Under the pieces are notes generated by a model that saw nothing but the letters and a program-made list of their open reading frames with translations, ran no database searches and was not told where the DNA came from. Position numbers and translations under genes: made by a program. Below, piece after piece: positions 9,452-19,267 of a stretch of DNA of 50,371 nt (its first letter is position 1; each line of letters starts with the position of its first letter). Origin of the DNA: an uncultured Gammaproteobacteria bacterium. Lineage in GTDB: Bacteria > Pseudomonadota > Gammaproteobacteria > Pseudomonadales > Pseudohongiellaceae. Where the stretch lies: positions 1 through 50,371 of the forward strand of contig CAIRBI010000286.1 in NCBI GenBank assembly GCA_903876785.1, in the 5' to 3' direction.

Positions 9452-10135
9452 TCAGAACTGCTGACCGCGCAGGCTGATGACGTCCCAGCCACGTTCGAGC
9501 GCGACTTTCAGCAGCGTCTGATCGGGGTCGACAGCAATGGCCGTGGCTGCCTTCTCCAGTAATGGCAGATCGTTGAAAGAATCACTGTAGAACACACTGT
9601 CCGCCATAGTCAGAGAGTTAGAGGCAGAACTATTTCGTGCGCTCAACCACTGCTCCAGATTGCGTACTTTTCCCGCTTGGAAATTGGCAATGCCCTGCAC
9701 GCGGCCGGTGTAGCAGTCGTTCTCCATTTCCAGATCGGTGGCGATCAGGGCATCGACGCCGAGCCGCTGTGCAATCGGTTCGGTGATGAAACGATTGGTA
9801 GCCGTAATGATCAGACAAAAATCGCCCTTGTCGCGATGCGATTTCAGTAACTGCAGTGCGGCTGGCAGAATCATCGGCTCGATGAATTCCGCCATGAAGT
9901 CACGATGCAGCGCCTCGCGGGTTGCTCTCGGCATGCCCTTCACCGGGCCGACGGCGAACTCGACATAGTCCACCATGTTCAGGCCGCCGTGCAGGTACTG
10001 ATGGTAGAACTGGTCATTGCGGGCCTTGTGTTGTGTAGCGTCCACCAAGCCTTTGCCAATCAGAAAATCTCCCCAGCTGTGATCACTGTCACCGCCAAGC
10101 AGGGTGTTATCGAGGTCGAAAATAGCAAGAGTCAT
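9452..10135 (-). CDS. HAD-IB family phosphatase (SerB-like)
   Basis: FDLDNTLLGGDSD, ITATNRF, YSDSFNDLPLL motifs. Confidence 0.9.
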   Translation of the reverse strand: MTLAIFDLDNTLLGGDSDHSWGDFLIGKGLVDATQHKARNDQFYHQYLHGGLNMVDYVEFAVGPVKGMPRATREALHRDFMAEFIEPMILPAALQLLKSHRDKGDFCLIITATNRFITEPIAQRLGVDALIATDLEMENDCYTGRVQGIANFQAGKVRNLEQWLSARNSSASNSLTMADSVFYSDSFNDLPLLEKAATAIAVDPDQTLLKVALERGWDVISLRGQQF

Positions 10136-10274
10136 TTGTTCAGAGTCCGGGTGCTGCCGTTGAAGGCGGGCATTATACCCGTTCCGCCGTGCTCCGCAGC
10201 CAGTCGTTGAACAAGCCTCCGCAGTTGTGAAACAATGCCGAGGTAGATTTTTTAGCTAAGGACCGGACACCAGG

Positions 10275-10760
10275 ATGATAGATTCTCAAGGTTTCAGACC
10301 TAATGTAGGCATCATCATCTGCAATCCCCACGGACAGCTGCTTTGGGCGAAACGCATTGGTCAGGATGCCTGGCAGTTTCCGCAGGGCGGCATCCGCCAC
10401 GGCGAGCGTCTGCAGCAGGCACTCTATCGGGAATTGAAGGAAGAGGTCGGGCTGGGTCCGGCCGATGTGGAGATCATCTCTTCGACCAAGGGCTGGCTGT
10501 ACTATGAGCTGCCCAAGAATCTCATCCGACAAAATTCCAATCCGGTTTGCATTGGACAGAAGCAGAAGTGGTATCTTTTGAGAATGTGCTGTGACGAACA
10601 GAAGATCGATCTGCGGGCCAACAACATGCCCGAGTTCGACGACTGGCAATGGGTCAGTTTCTGGTATCCCTTGAGTCAGGTCATTGATTTCAAGCGCGAG
10701 GTCTACCGACAAGCTTTGAAGGAACTGATCACTCCCCTGAATCGGTTCATGCGCCCCTGA
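10275..10760 (+). CDS. rppH: RNA pyrophosphohydrolase
   Basis: Nudix box [34 protein letters not shown] start; located upstream of ptsP. Confidence 0.96.
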   Translation: MIDSQGFRPNVGIIICNPHGQLLWAKRIGQDAWQFPQGGIRHGERLQQALYRELKEEVGLGPADVEIISSTKGWLYYELPKNLIRQNSNPVCIGQKQKWYLLRMCCDEQKIDLRANNMPEFDDWQWVSFWYPLSQVIDFKREVYRQALKELITPLNRFMRP

Positions 10761-10835
10761 GATCACACCAGTACCGGGACGCCATCCCCGGCCAATGCAG
10801 AGCAGCCACCCTAACAAGAGACACGGAATCGAAAC

Positions 10836-13112
10836 ATGATGTTGGAAAGACTGCGTGAGATAGTACAAGAGGTGAACACTGCGCGGGATCTGCAGTCGGC
10901 CCTCGATATCATCGTGACGCGCGTGCGCGCCGCGATGAACACGCAAGTCTGTTCCGTCTATCTGCTTGACCAGGAAATCAACAGCCATGTGCTGATGGCG
11001 TCCGAGGGACTCAAGCAAGAAGCGGTAGGGCATGTCAGTCTGCAAGTCGGCGAGGGTCTGGTAGGCCTGGTTGCCGGCAATGCCGAACCGGTCAACCTCG
11101 AAGACGCGAAATCACACCCAAATTACCATTACCTCTCGGAAACAGGCGAGGAGCAGTTCAGCTCGTTTCTGGGTGTGCCGATCATCCACCACCGCAAGGT
11201 GCTGGGGGTGCTCGTTGTGCAGCATCGGGAGATGCGCTGTTTTGACGAAGGTGAAGAAGCGTTTCTGGTTACCCTGTCGGCCCAGCTTGCCGGCGTGATC
11301 GCCGCTGCAGAGGCGACGGGCGCCATTCTGGGGGTCAGCCCCTCGGGGCAGCGCAAGTCCGATACCAGTTTTGCCGGTGTGCCCGGCGCCACGGGCGTTG
11401 CCATCGGGCACGCGGTAGTCGTGTTCCCGCCCGCCGATATTGACCTGATCCCCAACCGTGCCTGCGCGGACATTGACAAGGAAATCGACTATTTCAATGC
11501 GGCGCTGAATTCGGTACGCAAGGACATGACGGCGCTGATCCGCACGCTGGAGTCGCGCCTGCGGCCCGAAGAGGGCGAGATATTCGGTGTCTACCTGCGC
11601 ATGCTCGACGATGATGCGCTGGGCAAGGAAGTCATCGACAGGATTCGCGAAGGGCAGTGGGCGCAGGGCGCCCTGGCTGATGTCACCAAGGATCATGTGC
11701 GCGCCTTCGAAATGATGAAGGATCCGTATCTGCGTGAACGTGCCGCCGACATCAAGGACCTGTGCAGCCGCGTATTGTTCTATCTGCAGGATAAGGACGT
11801 GGTAAAGACTGACTACGCCGACGACACCATCCTCGTCAGTGAAGAGCTGACAGCAGCCATGCTGGCCGATGTCCCCAAGGAGAAATTGCGCGGGCTGGTG
11901 TCGGTAAAGGGGTCGGGTAACTCCCATGTCGCCATTCTTGCGCGCACCATGGGAATTCCAACGGCGATGGGCGTGGTGGATTTGCCATATCGGCAACTCG
12001 ATGGTCGCGAGCTGATCATCGACGGCTACAACGGGCAGGTCTACAGCAGCCCTTCCGATCAACTGCGCAATCGTTATCGTGAAGTGATCAAAGAAGAAGA
12101 GCAGCTCGTCAAAGGGCTGGAAGGCCTTATTCATCTGCCCTGCGAGACGCCGGACAAGCATCGTGTGAATCTGTGGGTGAACACCGGCTTGATGTCGGAC
12201 GTCATCCGCTCGCTGGATCATGGCGCAGAGGGGATCGGCCTGTTTCGTACCGAAGTGCCATTCCTGCTTGCCGAGCGCTTTCCCAGTGAACACGAGCAGA
12301 CAGCGATTTACCGCGAGCAGCTGCAGGCCTTTGCCCCCAAACTGGTGACCATGCGGACGCTGGACATCGGGGGCGACAAGGCGCTGCCTTATTTCCCGAT
12401 TGAAGAGGAAAACCCCTTCCTCGGCTGGCGCGGCATCCGCGTCACTCTCGATCACCCGGAAATCTTCATCACCCAGGTTCGCGCCATGATCCGCGCGAGC
12501 GAAGGTCTGAATAATCTGCAGATCATGCTGCCCATGATCTCCAACGTGCAGGAAGTCACCGGCTCTATCCAGATCATCAAACGCGCCTACCGGGAGTTGC
12601 GAGAAGAGGGGCTGGAAGTTCGCATGCCACCGATCGGCGTCATGATCGAACTGCCAGCGGCGGTATATCAGACGCGTGCCCTCTGCCGTCTGGTGGATTT
12701 TATCTCTGTCGGCAGTAACGATCTTACTCAGTACCTGCTGGCCGTGGATCGCAACAATCCGCGAGTGGCCAGTCTTTACTCCTCGTTTCACCCAGCGGTT
12801 TTGCAGGCGCTGCAGTTCGTCGTGACCGAGGCGCACGCGGAAAACCGAACCGTCAGCATCTGCGGAGAAATGGCGGGCGATCCCGCTGCGGCGGTGCTGC
12901 TCATCGCCATGGGGTTCGACATCCTGTCCATGAACGCGACGACTCTGTTGAAGGTGAAGGCCGTGATTCGCAGCATCCCGCTGACAATCGCCAAGAAGTT
13001 GCTGGAAGAGGTCATGCAACTGGATGAGGCGCAGATGGTGCGCAGCTGTGTCGACATGGCGCTGTACAACGCCGGCATCGACAGACTGTTGCGTTCGTCG
13101 CGCAATAACTGA
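10836..13112 (+). CDS. ptsP: Phosphoenolpyruvate-protein phosphotransferase PtsP (GAF domain + enzyme I)
   Basis: N-terminal GAF domain; GSGNSHVAILARTMGIPTAMG, GIGLFRTEVPFL, SVGSNDLTQYLLAVDRNNPRVA. Confidence 0.96.
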   Translation: MMLERLREIVQEVNTARDLQSALDIIVTRVRAAMNTQVCSVYLLDQEINSHVLMASEGLKQEAVGHVSLQVGEGLVGLVAGNAEPVNLEDAKSHPNYHYLSETGEEQFSSFLGVPIIHHRKVLGVLVVQHREMRCFDEGEEAFLVTLSAQLAGVIAAAEATGAILGVSPSGQRKSDTSFAGVPGATGVAIGHAVVVFPPADIDLIPNRACADIDKEIDYFNAALNSVRKDMTALIRTLESRLRPEEGEIFGVYLRMLDDDALGKEVIDRIREGQWAQGALADVTKDHVRAFEMMKDPYLRERAADIKDLCSRVLFYLQDKDVVKTDYADDTILVSEELTAAMLADVPKEKLRGLVSVKGSGNSHVAILARTMGIPTAMGVVDLPYRQLDGRELIIDGYNGQVYSSPSDQLRNRYREVIKEEEQLVKGLEGLIHLPCETPDKHRVNLWVNTGLMSDVIRSLDHGAEGIGLFRTEVPFLLAERFPSEHEQTAIYREQLQAFAPKLVTMRTLDIGGDKALPYFPIEEENPFLGWRGIRVTLDHPEIFITQVRAMIRASEGLNNLQIMLPMISNVQEVTGSIQIIKRAYRELREEGLEVRMPPIGVMIELPAAVYQTRALCRLVDFISVGSNDLTQYLLAVDRNNPRVASLYSSFHPAVLQALQFVVTEAHAENRTVSICGEMAGDPAAAVLLIAMGFDILSMNATTLLKVKAVIRSIPLTIAKKLLEEVMQLDEAQMVRSCVDMALYNAGIDRLLRSSRNN

Positions 13113-13260
13113 GGCTGCGGCCAAACGTTGGCAGCAGGGGTCGACTGGCGGATATTTTTCAATGCCATGGCAAATTTCCTACAGAATTCCCCACGAATAT
13201 AAGGATAATGCGGTCTCAGGATAGCTCTTGGATGAGAGTGCCATAGGGACATAACGAGAA

Positions 13261-13288
13261 CTGACGAATCTACGGATGGAATCGTCAG
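13261..13288. promoter_or_regulatory. Inverted repeat CTGACGA-N14-TCGTCAG
   Basis: Perfect 7-bp arms upstream of the Arc-like gene. Confidence 0.35.
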
Positions 13289-13307
13289 CCTCAATCTAAT
13301 AGACTGG

Positions 13308-13324
13308 CCGGAATTGAATTCCGG
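13308..13324. promoter_or_regulatory. Palindrome CCGGAATT-G-AATTCCGG
   Basis: Perfect 8-bp arms with 1-nt centre, 11 nt before the Arc-like start codon. Confidence 0.45.
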
Positions 13325-13335
13325 TTACACATCCC

Positions 13336-13653
13336 ATGCCCGAAAACCAACACGCCGATCAGAAGGCCCCGACCACGAACGACAAGCAGGAATACAAGTT
13401 CGTCCTGCGTCTGCCAAGTGGCTACCACCAACAAATTGCAGCGCTCTCGCGCAGAAATCGCCGCAGCATGAACTCCGAGATTACGTTGTTGCTGGAGCAG
13501 TTCGTCGCCAGAGACGGCGCGCCGATCGGCGCCGAGCGTATCGGTCTGGCGCCGGTAGTGGGTGATTTGAATAATGCTGCGCTGCGCCTGATCGAAAAAT
13601 TCCAGCAGTTGTCCATGGAGAAGAAGAAGGCGCTTCTCGATCTGCTCGAATGA
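13336..13653 (+). CDS. Arc/ribbon-helix-helix family DNA-binding protein
   Basis: KFVLRLPSGYHQQIAALSRRNRRSMNSEITLLLEQFV matches the Arc-like RHH pattern. Confidence 0.8.
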   Translation: MPENQHADQKAPTTNDKQEYKFVLRLPSGYHQQIAALSRRNRRSMNSEITLLLEQFVARDGAPIGAERIGLAPVVGDLNNAALRLIEKFQQLSMEKKKALLDLLE

Positions 13654-13672
13654 ATCTCCGGAATAACCGCCC

Positions 13673-14452
13673 ATGCTGACCTACCCCCAGTTCGATCCCG
13701 TTGCCTTCTCGCTCGGCCCGCTCTCCGTCCACTGGTACGGCGTCATGTACATCATCGCCTTTGGTGGCGCCTGGTATCTTGCGAAGCTGCGCGCGCGCCG
13801 CAGCCCCGGGCTGTGGACTGATGAGCAGATCGCCGACCTGGTGTTTTACGGCGCTCTTGGTGCTGTTGTCGGCGGGCGTATCGGTTCTGCATTGTTCTAC
13901 AATTTTGACAAGCTTTCGAGCGATCCGCTGTGGGTGCTGCGCGTCTGGGAAGGTGGGATGTCCTTTCATGGCGGCTTTCTGGGCGTCATGGGCGCGCTGT
14001 ACTGGTATGCCGGCACGCTCAACAAGCGCTACTTTGAAGTGCTGGATTTCATCGCACCTCTCGCGCCATTCGGACTCGGCGCCGGACGAATTGGCAACTT
14101 CATCGGCGGAGAACTCTGGGGTCGCCCGACGGAGGTGCCCTGGGGCATGGTATTTCCGCATGTCGACAATCTGCCTCGTCACGCCTCCCAGCTCTATCAG
14201 TTCGCGCTGGAAGGTGTCGTGCTGTTCAGCATCATGTGGTGGTTCTCTTCGCGTCCGCGCCCGCTGTACGCTGTTTCCGGATTGTTCGGAATAGGTTATG
14301 GCGCGCAGCGTTTTTTCGTGGAGTTTTTCCGCCAGCCCGACGAAGGCCTGGGATTCGTGGCGCTGGACTGGCTGACCATGGGCCAGTTGTTGTCGTTACC
14401 GATGATCGCGGCGGGTATTTTTCTGATGGCGAAGGCCTATCGCACGTCATGA
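13673..14452 (+). CDS. lgt: Prolipoprotein diacylglyceryl transferase
   Basis: VHWYGVMYIIAF, GRIGNFIGGELWGRPT motifs; upstream of thyA. Confidence 0.97.
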   Translation: MLTYPQFDPVAFSLGPLSVHWYGVMYIIAFGGAWYLAKLRARRSPGLWTDEQIADLVFYGALGAVVGGRIGSALFYNFDKLSSDPLWVLRVWEGGMSFHGGFLGVMGALYWYAGTLNKRYFEVLDFIAPLAPFGLGAGRIGNFIGGELWGRPTEVPWGMVFPHVDNLPRHASQLYQFALEGVVLFSIMWWFSSRPRPLYAVSGLFGIGYGAQRFFVEFFRQPDEGLGFVALDWLTMGQLLSLPMIAAGIFLMAKAYRTS

Positions 14453-14503
14453 ACCTGCCCTGCAGGCGACTGGATGAAGTGATGTTGGAGAGATGACACA
14501 GAC

Positions 14504-15298
14504 ATGAAGCAATACCTCGATTTGATGCAACGCATTCTCGATGAGGGTGCCACCAAAACGGATCGCACCGGTACCGGCACGCTGTCGGTATTCGGCCATC
14601 AGATGCGCTTCGATCTGGCGCAGGGTTTCCCGGTGCTGACCACCAAGAAGCTGCACATGCGCTCCATCATTCACGAACTGCTGTGGTTCCTTACGGGTGA
14701 CACCAACATCCGCTACCTGAAGGAAAACGGCGTCTCCATCTGGGATGAGTGGGCGGACGAGCACGGTGATCTGGGGCCGGTCTATGGCTTTCAGTGGCGC
14801 TCCTGGCCCGGCCCCGATGGCCAGTCTGTGGATCAGATCAGCAAGCTCATCGAGCAGATCCGGCGCAACCCGGATTCAAGGCGCCTGATGGTCGTCGCCT
14901 ACAACCCGGCTTATGTCGATCAAATGGCGCTGCCGCCCTGCCATTCCCTGTTCCAGTTCTACGTGGCCAATGGCAAATTGTCCTGTCAGTTGTATCAGCG
15001 CTCTGCCGATACGTTTCTCGGCGTGCCGTTCAATATCGCTTCCTATGCCTTGCTCACGCACATGGTGGCGCAACAGTGCGATCTCGATGTCGGCGATTTC
15101 ATCTGGACCGGCGGCGACACACATCTTTACAGCAATCATCTGGAGCAGACGCGCCTGCAGCTGACCCGTCAGCCGCTGCCGCTTCCGCGTTTGCACATCA
15201 AGCGTCGGCCTGCCGATATCTTCAGTTATGTCTATGATGACTTCGAGATCGTCGGCTATGAGTCCCATCCCCATATCAAGGCGCCAGTTGCCATTTGA
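14504..15298 (+). CDS. thyA: Thymidylate synthase
   Basis: [42 protein letters not shown]; ends in IKAPVAI. Confidence 0.98.
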   Translation: MKQYLDLMQRILDEGATKTDRTGTGTLSVFGHQMRFDLAQGFPVLTTKKLHMRSIIHELLWFLTGDTNIRYLKENGVSIWDEWADEHGDLGPVYGFQWRSWPGPDGQSVDQISKLIEQIRRNPDSRRLMVVAYNPAYVDQMALPPCHSLFQFYVANGKLSCQLYQRSADTFLGVPFNIASYALLTHMVAQQCDLDVGDFIWTGGDTHLYSNHLEQTRLQLTRQPLPLPRLHIKRRPADIFSYVYDDFEIVGYESHPHIKAPVAI

Positions 15299-15325
15299 TC
15301 CGCTGCTGTTGCGAGGACCCCGCGT

Positions 15326-15832
15326 ATGAAACTCGCTTTGATCTGGGCCATGTCGCGCAATCGGGTCATCGGCCGCAACAACGCCCTGCCGTGGCATCTG
15401 TCGGAAGACCTGCGCTATTTCAAACGCGTCACCATGGGCAAGCCGATCATCATGGGCAGGAAAACCTGGGAATCGATTGGCCGTCCGCTGCCTGGACGTA
15501 CCAATATCGTCATCACGCGTGATCAGAATTTTCAGACGGTGGGTGTGCGCGTGGTGCATTCGCTCGATGATGCGCTGCGGCTTGCCGAACACATCGGTGT
15601 CATTGAAGGTGCTGAAGAGGCGGTGGTAATCGGCGGCGCCGAGATCTACGCGCTGGCACTGCCTAAGGCAGAGCGTCTTTACCTCACGCAAGTTCATGCG
15701 GAAGTGGACGGCGATGCCTGGTTTCCCGAGTTCGATTTGTCGCAATGGCAAGAACTCGCCCGTGAGGACTTCAAGGCCGAAGGCCCGAATCCTTACCCTT
15801 ACAGTTTCATCGTGCTGGAGAGGCATGGATGA
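15326..15832 (+). CDS. folA: Dihydrofolate reductase
   Basis: IWAMSRNRVIGRNNALPWHLSEDLRYFK; MGRKTWESIGRPLPGR. Confidence 0.97.
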   Translation: MKLALIWAMSRNRVIGRNNALPWHLSEDLRYFKRVTMGKPIIMGRKTWESIGRPLPGRTNIVITRDQNFQTVGVRVVHSLDDALRLAEHIGVIEGAEEAVVIGGAEIYALALPKAERLYLTQVHAEVDGDAWFPEFDLSQWQELAREDFKAEGPNPYPYSFIVLERHG

Positions 15833-15992
15833 GCCCGCTGCACTCAATTTAACCTCCCTCCACTTGTTGTGATCGCATTGCTCATCGGTGACGCTGACGC
15901 CGATCTCGGAATTCGGTAAAGTAAGCCTCACTTGATCTAAAACGACACTAGAACGTTCTGTTACATTTCTTTGCTTCCCTTGGAGCACGCCG

Positions 15993-18047
15993 ATGAGAAA
16001 ATCTGTTGCGATGCGACACTTGCGAGTCTCTTTTTTGGCTACCGCCGCAGTTACCACAAGCTTCACCCAGGCGAAGCCCGGCACTGCGCAAGCTGATAGC
16101 AGCATCGCGCAGCCCGCCGTCGAAGAAGTGGTCGTCTTTGGTCGCAACTCCAATCTGCTTGGCAGTGCTGTCGCTGCCAGTCAGGGCTCGATCAGCGGTG
16201 CTGATCTGCTGATTCGTCCGATGTTAAAGCCCGCCGAGTTACTTGAATCGATGCCTGGGATGGTGGCTGTGCAGCACTCGGGCAGCGGCAAGGCCAATCA
16301 ATATTTTCTGCGCGGATTCAATCTTGATCACGGCACAGACTATTCAGTTCATATCGACGGCATGCCTCTGAATCTGCGCTCGCACGGACACGGTCAGGGC
16401 TATCTGGATATCAACGGCCTGATTCCCGAGACCGTGGAGAGGATTGATTATCGCAAGGGGCCATATCGCGCCGATCTCGGTGATTTTTCCGTTGCCGGCG
16501 CGTCATTCATCAGCACCATTGATTCGCTGGATCAAAGATTTGTGGCAGCCGATGCCGGGGAACATGGCTGGCGCCGCTACGCAGGGGGTGGCAGTCAGGA
16601 AGTTGGTCGCGGTACGCTGACTCTGGCAGGAGAGGTCAAAAATTATGATGGCCCCTGGGAAAGCCCCGAGGAACTGGCGCATGTCTCTGTGTGGAGCAAG
16701 TACCTTGTGCAGACGGGGTTCGGTGAGGCGGCGGTCACACTGTCTGTCTACGACGCCAAGTGGAATCCTACTGAACAGATTCCGGAGCGGGCGATTGGCA
16801 CCAGCGCCTGTGAGGACGAATTCTGCACGCTCGACAGCACTGCCGATGGCAGCACGTCGCGCTGGATTCTGACGAGCAATTTGAGTGGTGACGATTGGGC
16901 GGCAAGCCTCTTTGCTCAACACTATGATTGGCACATGCAATCGAATCCGACCTATGATTTTCAGCTCAATCAGTTCGACAAACGCTGGGCCATCGGCGGT
17001 AAGGGCAACGCCAGCCTGATTGACACTGAAGGTCTCAGCGTAGTGTCAGGTGCTGATTTTCGTTATGACGACGCGAGCAGCGTAGGCCTCGATCATTTCG
17101 ATCGCGGTGTGTTTCTCGAATCAGTCAGTGACAACAAAATCAAGGAGGGGTCAGTTGCCCTCTATCTTGATGCCACGCTGCGCATCAATGAAGCACTGCG
17201 GCTGATGGGCGGGCTGCGTGGGGATTATTATGATTTTGATGTCACTGCCAACAACGCCAACAGCTTTGCGGGGCAGCAGACGGATTCGCGAGTATCGCCG
17301 AAAATCGGACTGGCCTGGGCGGCTATGCAGACGCTGGAACTGTATGGCAACTGGGGGCGAGGCTTTCATTCCAATGACGCGCGCGGGGTTGTCAACGCGC
17401 TTGATCCGGTGGAAGGCCTGTCTCCTGCCAAAGGGTATGAGGCCGGTGCGCGCACCAGTATTCGTGATATCAAGCTCACTGCTGCATATTGGTGGCTGAA
17501 TCAGAAGAGCGAACTGATTTTTGTCGGTGATTCCAATTCGGTGGAGGCCAAGGGTGGCTCCAAGCGCCAAGGCGCAGAGTTGACTGTCTTTTGGCAGCCA
17601 ACCGAGTGGTTGGGCATTGACGCCGTCTATACGGCGAGCGACGCACGTTATATCGACGACAGCGAAGGGGCTCACGTGGAAGGTTCCATCGAGAAGTCAG
17701 CCCAGTTCGGAGTCTCTGCAACTCGTGATGTCTGGGACGCGAGCCTGCGCGTGCGCTATCTCGGCCCTTATGCTCTGTTGGCAGACAACACCGACCGCGC
17801 GGAGTCACTGTTTTCGGTCAACCTGCGTGCTGCGCGTCACTGGAATGCGCTGACGGTGTACGCCGAGATCATTAACCTGCTGGACAGCGACAGAAAGGAG
17901 ATCGTCTACAACTACCCGTCCTATGTCCCCGGTCTGGACCCAGTCGGCATCACCTCAGAAGACATCGACTGCTCGCTGACCAACTGCCGCGTCAGCCGCG
18001 TCACCGAACCACGCACTTTCCGTGCAGGCATCAGCCTGAAGTTCTAG
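15993..18047 (+). CDS. TonB-dependent outer membrane receptor
   Basis: EEVVVFGRNSN TonB-box-like segment, plug (YFLRGFNLDHGTDYSVHIDGMP), C-terminal aromatic beta strand ending in F. Confidence 0.93.
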   Translation: MRKSVAMRHLRVSFLATAAVTTSFTQAKPGTAQADSSIAQPAVEEVVVFGRNSNLLGSAVAASQGSISGADLLIRPMLKPAELLESMPGMVAVQHSGSGKANQYFLRGFNLDHGTDYSVHIDGMPLNLRSHGHGQGYLDINGLIPETVERIDYRKGPYRADLGDFSVAGASFISTIDSLDQRFVAADAGEHGWRRYAGGGSQEVGRGTLTLAGEVKNYDGPWESPEELAHVSVWSKYLVQTGFGEAAVTLSVYDAKWNPTEQIPERAIGTSACEDEFCTLDSTADGSTSRWILTSNLSGDDWAASLFAQHYDWHMQSNPTYDFQLNQFDKRWAIGGKGNASLIDTEGLSVVSGADFRYDDASSVGLDHFDRGVFLESVSDNKIKEGSVALYLDATLRINEALRLMGGLRGDYYDFDVTANNANSFAGQQTDSRVSPKIGLAWAAMQTLELYGNWGRGFHSNDARGVVNALDPVEGLSPAKGYEAGARTSIRDIKLTAAYWWLNQKSELIFVGDSNSVEAKGGSKRQGAELTVFWQPTEWLGIDAVYTASDARYIDDSEGAHVEGSIEKSAQFGVSATRDVWDASLRVRYLGPYALLADNTDRAESLFSVNLRAARHWNALTVYAEIINLLDSDRKEIVYNYPSYVPGLDPVGITSEDIDCSLTNCRVSRVTEPRTFRAGISLKF

Positions 18048-18081
18048 CAGTCAGTTCTTCAACCGTCTGGCACTGAAAGTA

Positions 18082-18200
18082 GATCAGGGGTGCGAGGCTC
18101 TGCTGTCAAGGACCGTTGAGCGCCATGGATGGCGCGATCGAGCCCTACAAGGACGTATTCACGGGCGTGTCCTTGACAGCAGAGCCTCGCACCCCTGATC
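18082..18200. repeat. Long palindromic element: 32-bp perfect inverted repeat, 55-nt loop
   Basis: 18082-18113 GATCAGGGGTGCGAGGCTCTGCTGTCAAGGAC is reverse complement of 18169-18200; loop has GCGCCATGGATGGCGC; between convergent genes. Confidence 0.97.
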
Positions 18201-18230
18201 GGCATCCGAAGCTCAAACCAATTTCAAAAA

Positions 18231-19166
18231 TCAGTTCAACGGAATGAACGCCAGCGCATTGTTCTGGTTCATCGGAATGACCAGCTGATTCTGCACCGAG
18301 TCATAGCACATGGACGCCGCAGACGGGATGCCTGACGCAATCACTTCCGCTTCCTGCCCCGGACGAATCCGCGACACGCTGCCGTAGCGCACACTGCTAA
18401 CGTACTTGGTGTCGTCCGCCATGATCACCACGCCATCGTTGCCACCCTCAAACGCATGCTCCGTCTTCACGACTTCGCCAGCCGGGCTGAAGGTGATCAC
18501 CGCGTTGTCCCCCACGTTCACCACTACAATGTTGCCGTCGTTATCGATGGCAACACCGTTCGGAGCATTAAGCGGTGCGCCCTCTGCAAACACAGAGGTC
18601 TCGCCACTCGCAGTCACCTTGTAAATGCGCTGCGTGCCGCCGGTGTTGGAAGCGTAAACCGTGCCATCCGGGGCAACGCCCACGCCATTCAGGCCGGTCG
18701 CTTCGGGTACTTCCACAAAGCCCTTGGGTGCGCCGGTCACCAGATCAAACATGCGCACAGTGTTGATGTCTACCGCGTAGAGCGTGCCGTTCTGAATTGC
18801 GCTGCCCAGCGGCTGGTTCAAAGTCAGACTGTCGCGGGTGGCGCCGATCCACTTGGAAGTGTGCACGCTGCCATCCGGGTTGATCAGCGACACGAAGCCG
18901 TCGTTCTCCTGCAGGTTTTGCGCGATGCCATTGTTCATGGCCAGAATCAGGTTGCGCGCCGGGTCGAAGGTGCAGCTCTCTGCAGTGCGGAAACTGCCGA
19001 ACACCTTGACGTTGCTTGACATGGGCGTAGCCACGCCCGCTTCGTTGACAGTGCCCAGCGGGCCGCCGGCCGCGAATGGGCCGTTAGCAGGTGCTGCGGG
19101 CTGTTGAGCGATTGCGCCGGAGCTGGCCGCCAGGGCGACGAGGCTGGAAAGCAAAAATTTCTTCAT
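18231..19166 (-). CDS. Secreted SMP-30/NHL-type beta-propeller protein
   Basis: Signal peptide MKKFLLSSLVALAASSGAIAQ; repeats such as GLNGVGVAPDGTVYASN, APNGVAIDNDGNIVVVN. Confidence 0.8.
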   Translation of the reverse strand: MKKFLLSSLVALAASSGAIAQQPAAPANGPFAAGGPLGTVNEAGVATPMSSNVKVFGSFRTAESCTFDPARNLILAMNNGIAQNLQENDGFVSLINPDGSVHTSKWIGATRDSLTLNQPLGSAIQNGTLYAVDINTVRMFDLVTGAPKGFVEVPEATGLNGVGVAPDGTVYASNTGGTQRIYKVTASGETSVFAEGAPLNAPNGVAIDNDGNIVVVNVGDNAVITFSPAGEVVKTEHAFEGGNDGVVIMADDTKYVSSVRYGSVSRIRPGQEAEVIASGIPSAASMCYDSVQNQLVIPMNQNNALAFIPLN

Positions 19167-19267
19167 GAAGAGTTCTCCTTGTGTGGTGTTGGGATGCAGG
19201 GGTTGCGATAAACAATGGTCTGGCAGAGACCCGATTGCGAGAGGTTCTTGTTCACACGCCGGCTGAT

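Noticed and set aside
11112-13124. 670-aa minus-strand ORF antisense to ptsP
   Set aside because: Fully overlaps a confident PtsP gene and shows no family motif
18082-18200. Inverted repeat as the ends of an insertion sequence
   Set aside because: Only 55 nt between the arms, no transposase; treated as a palindromic repeat/terminator
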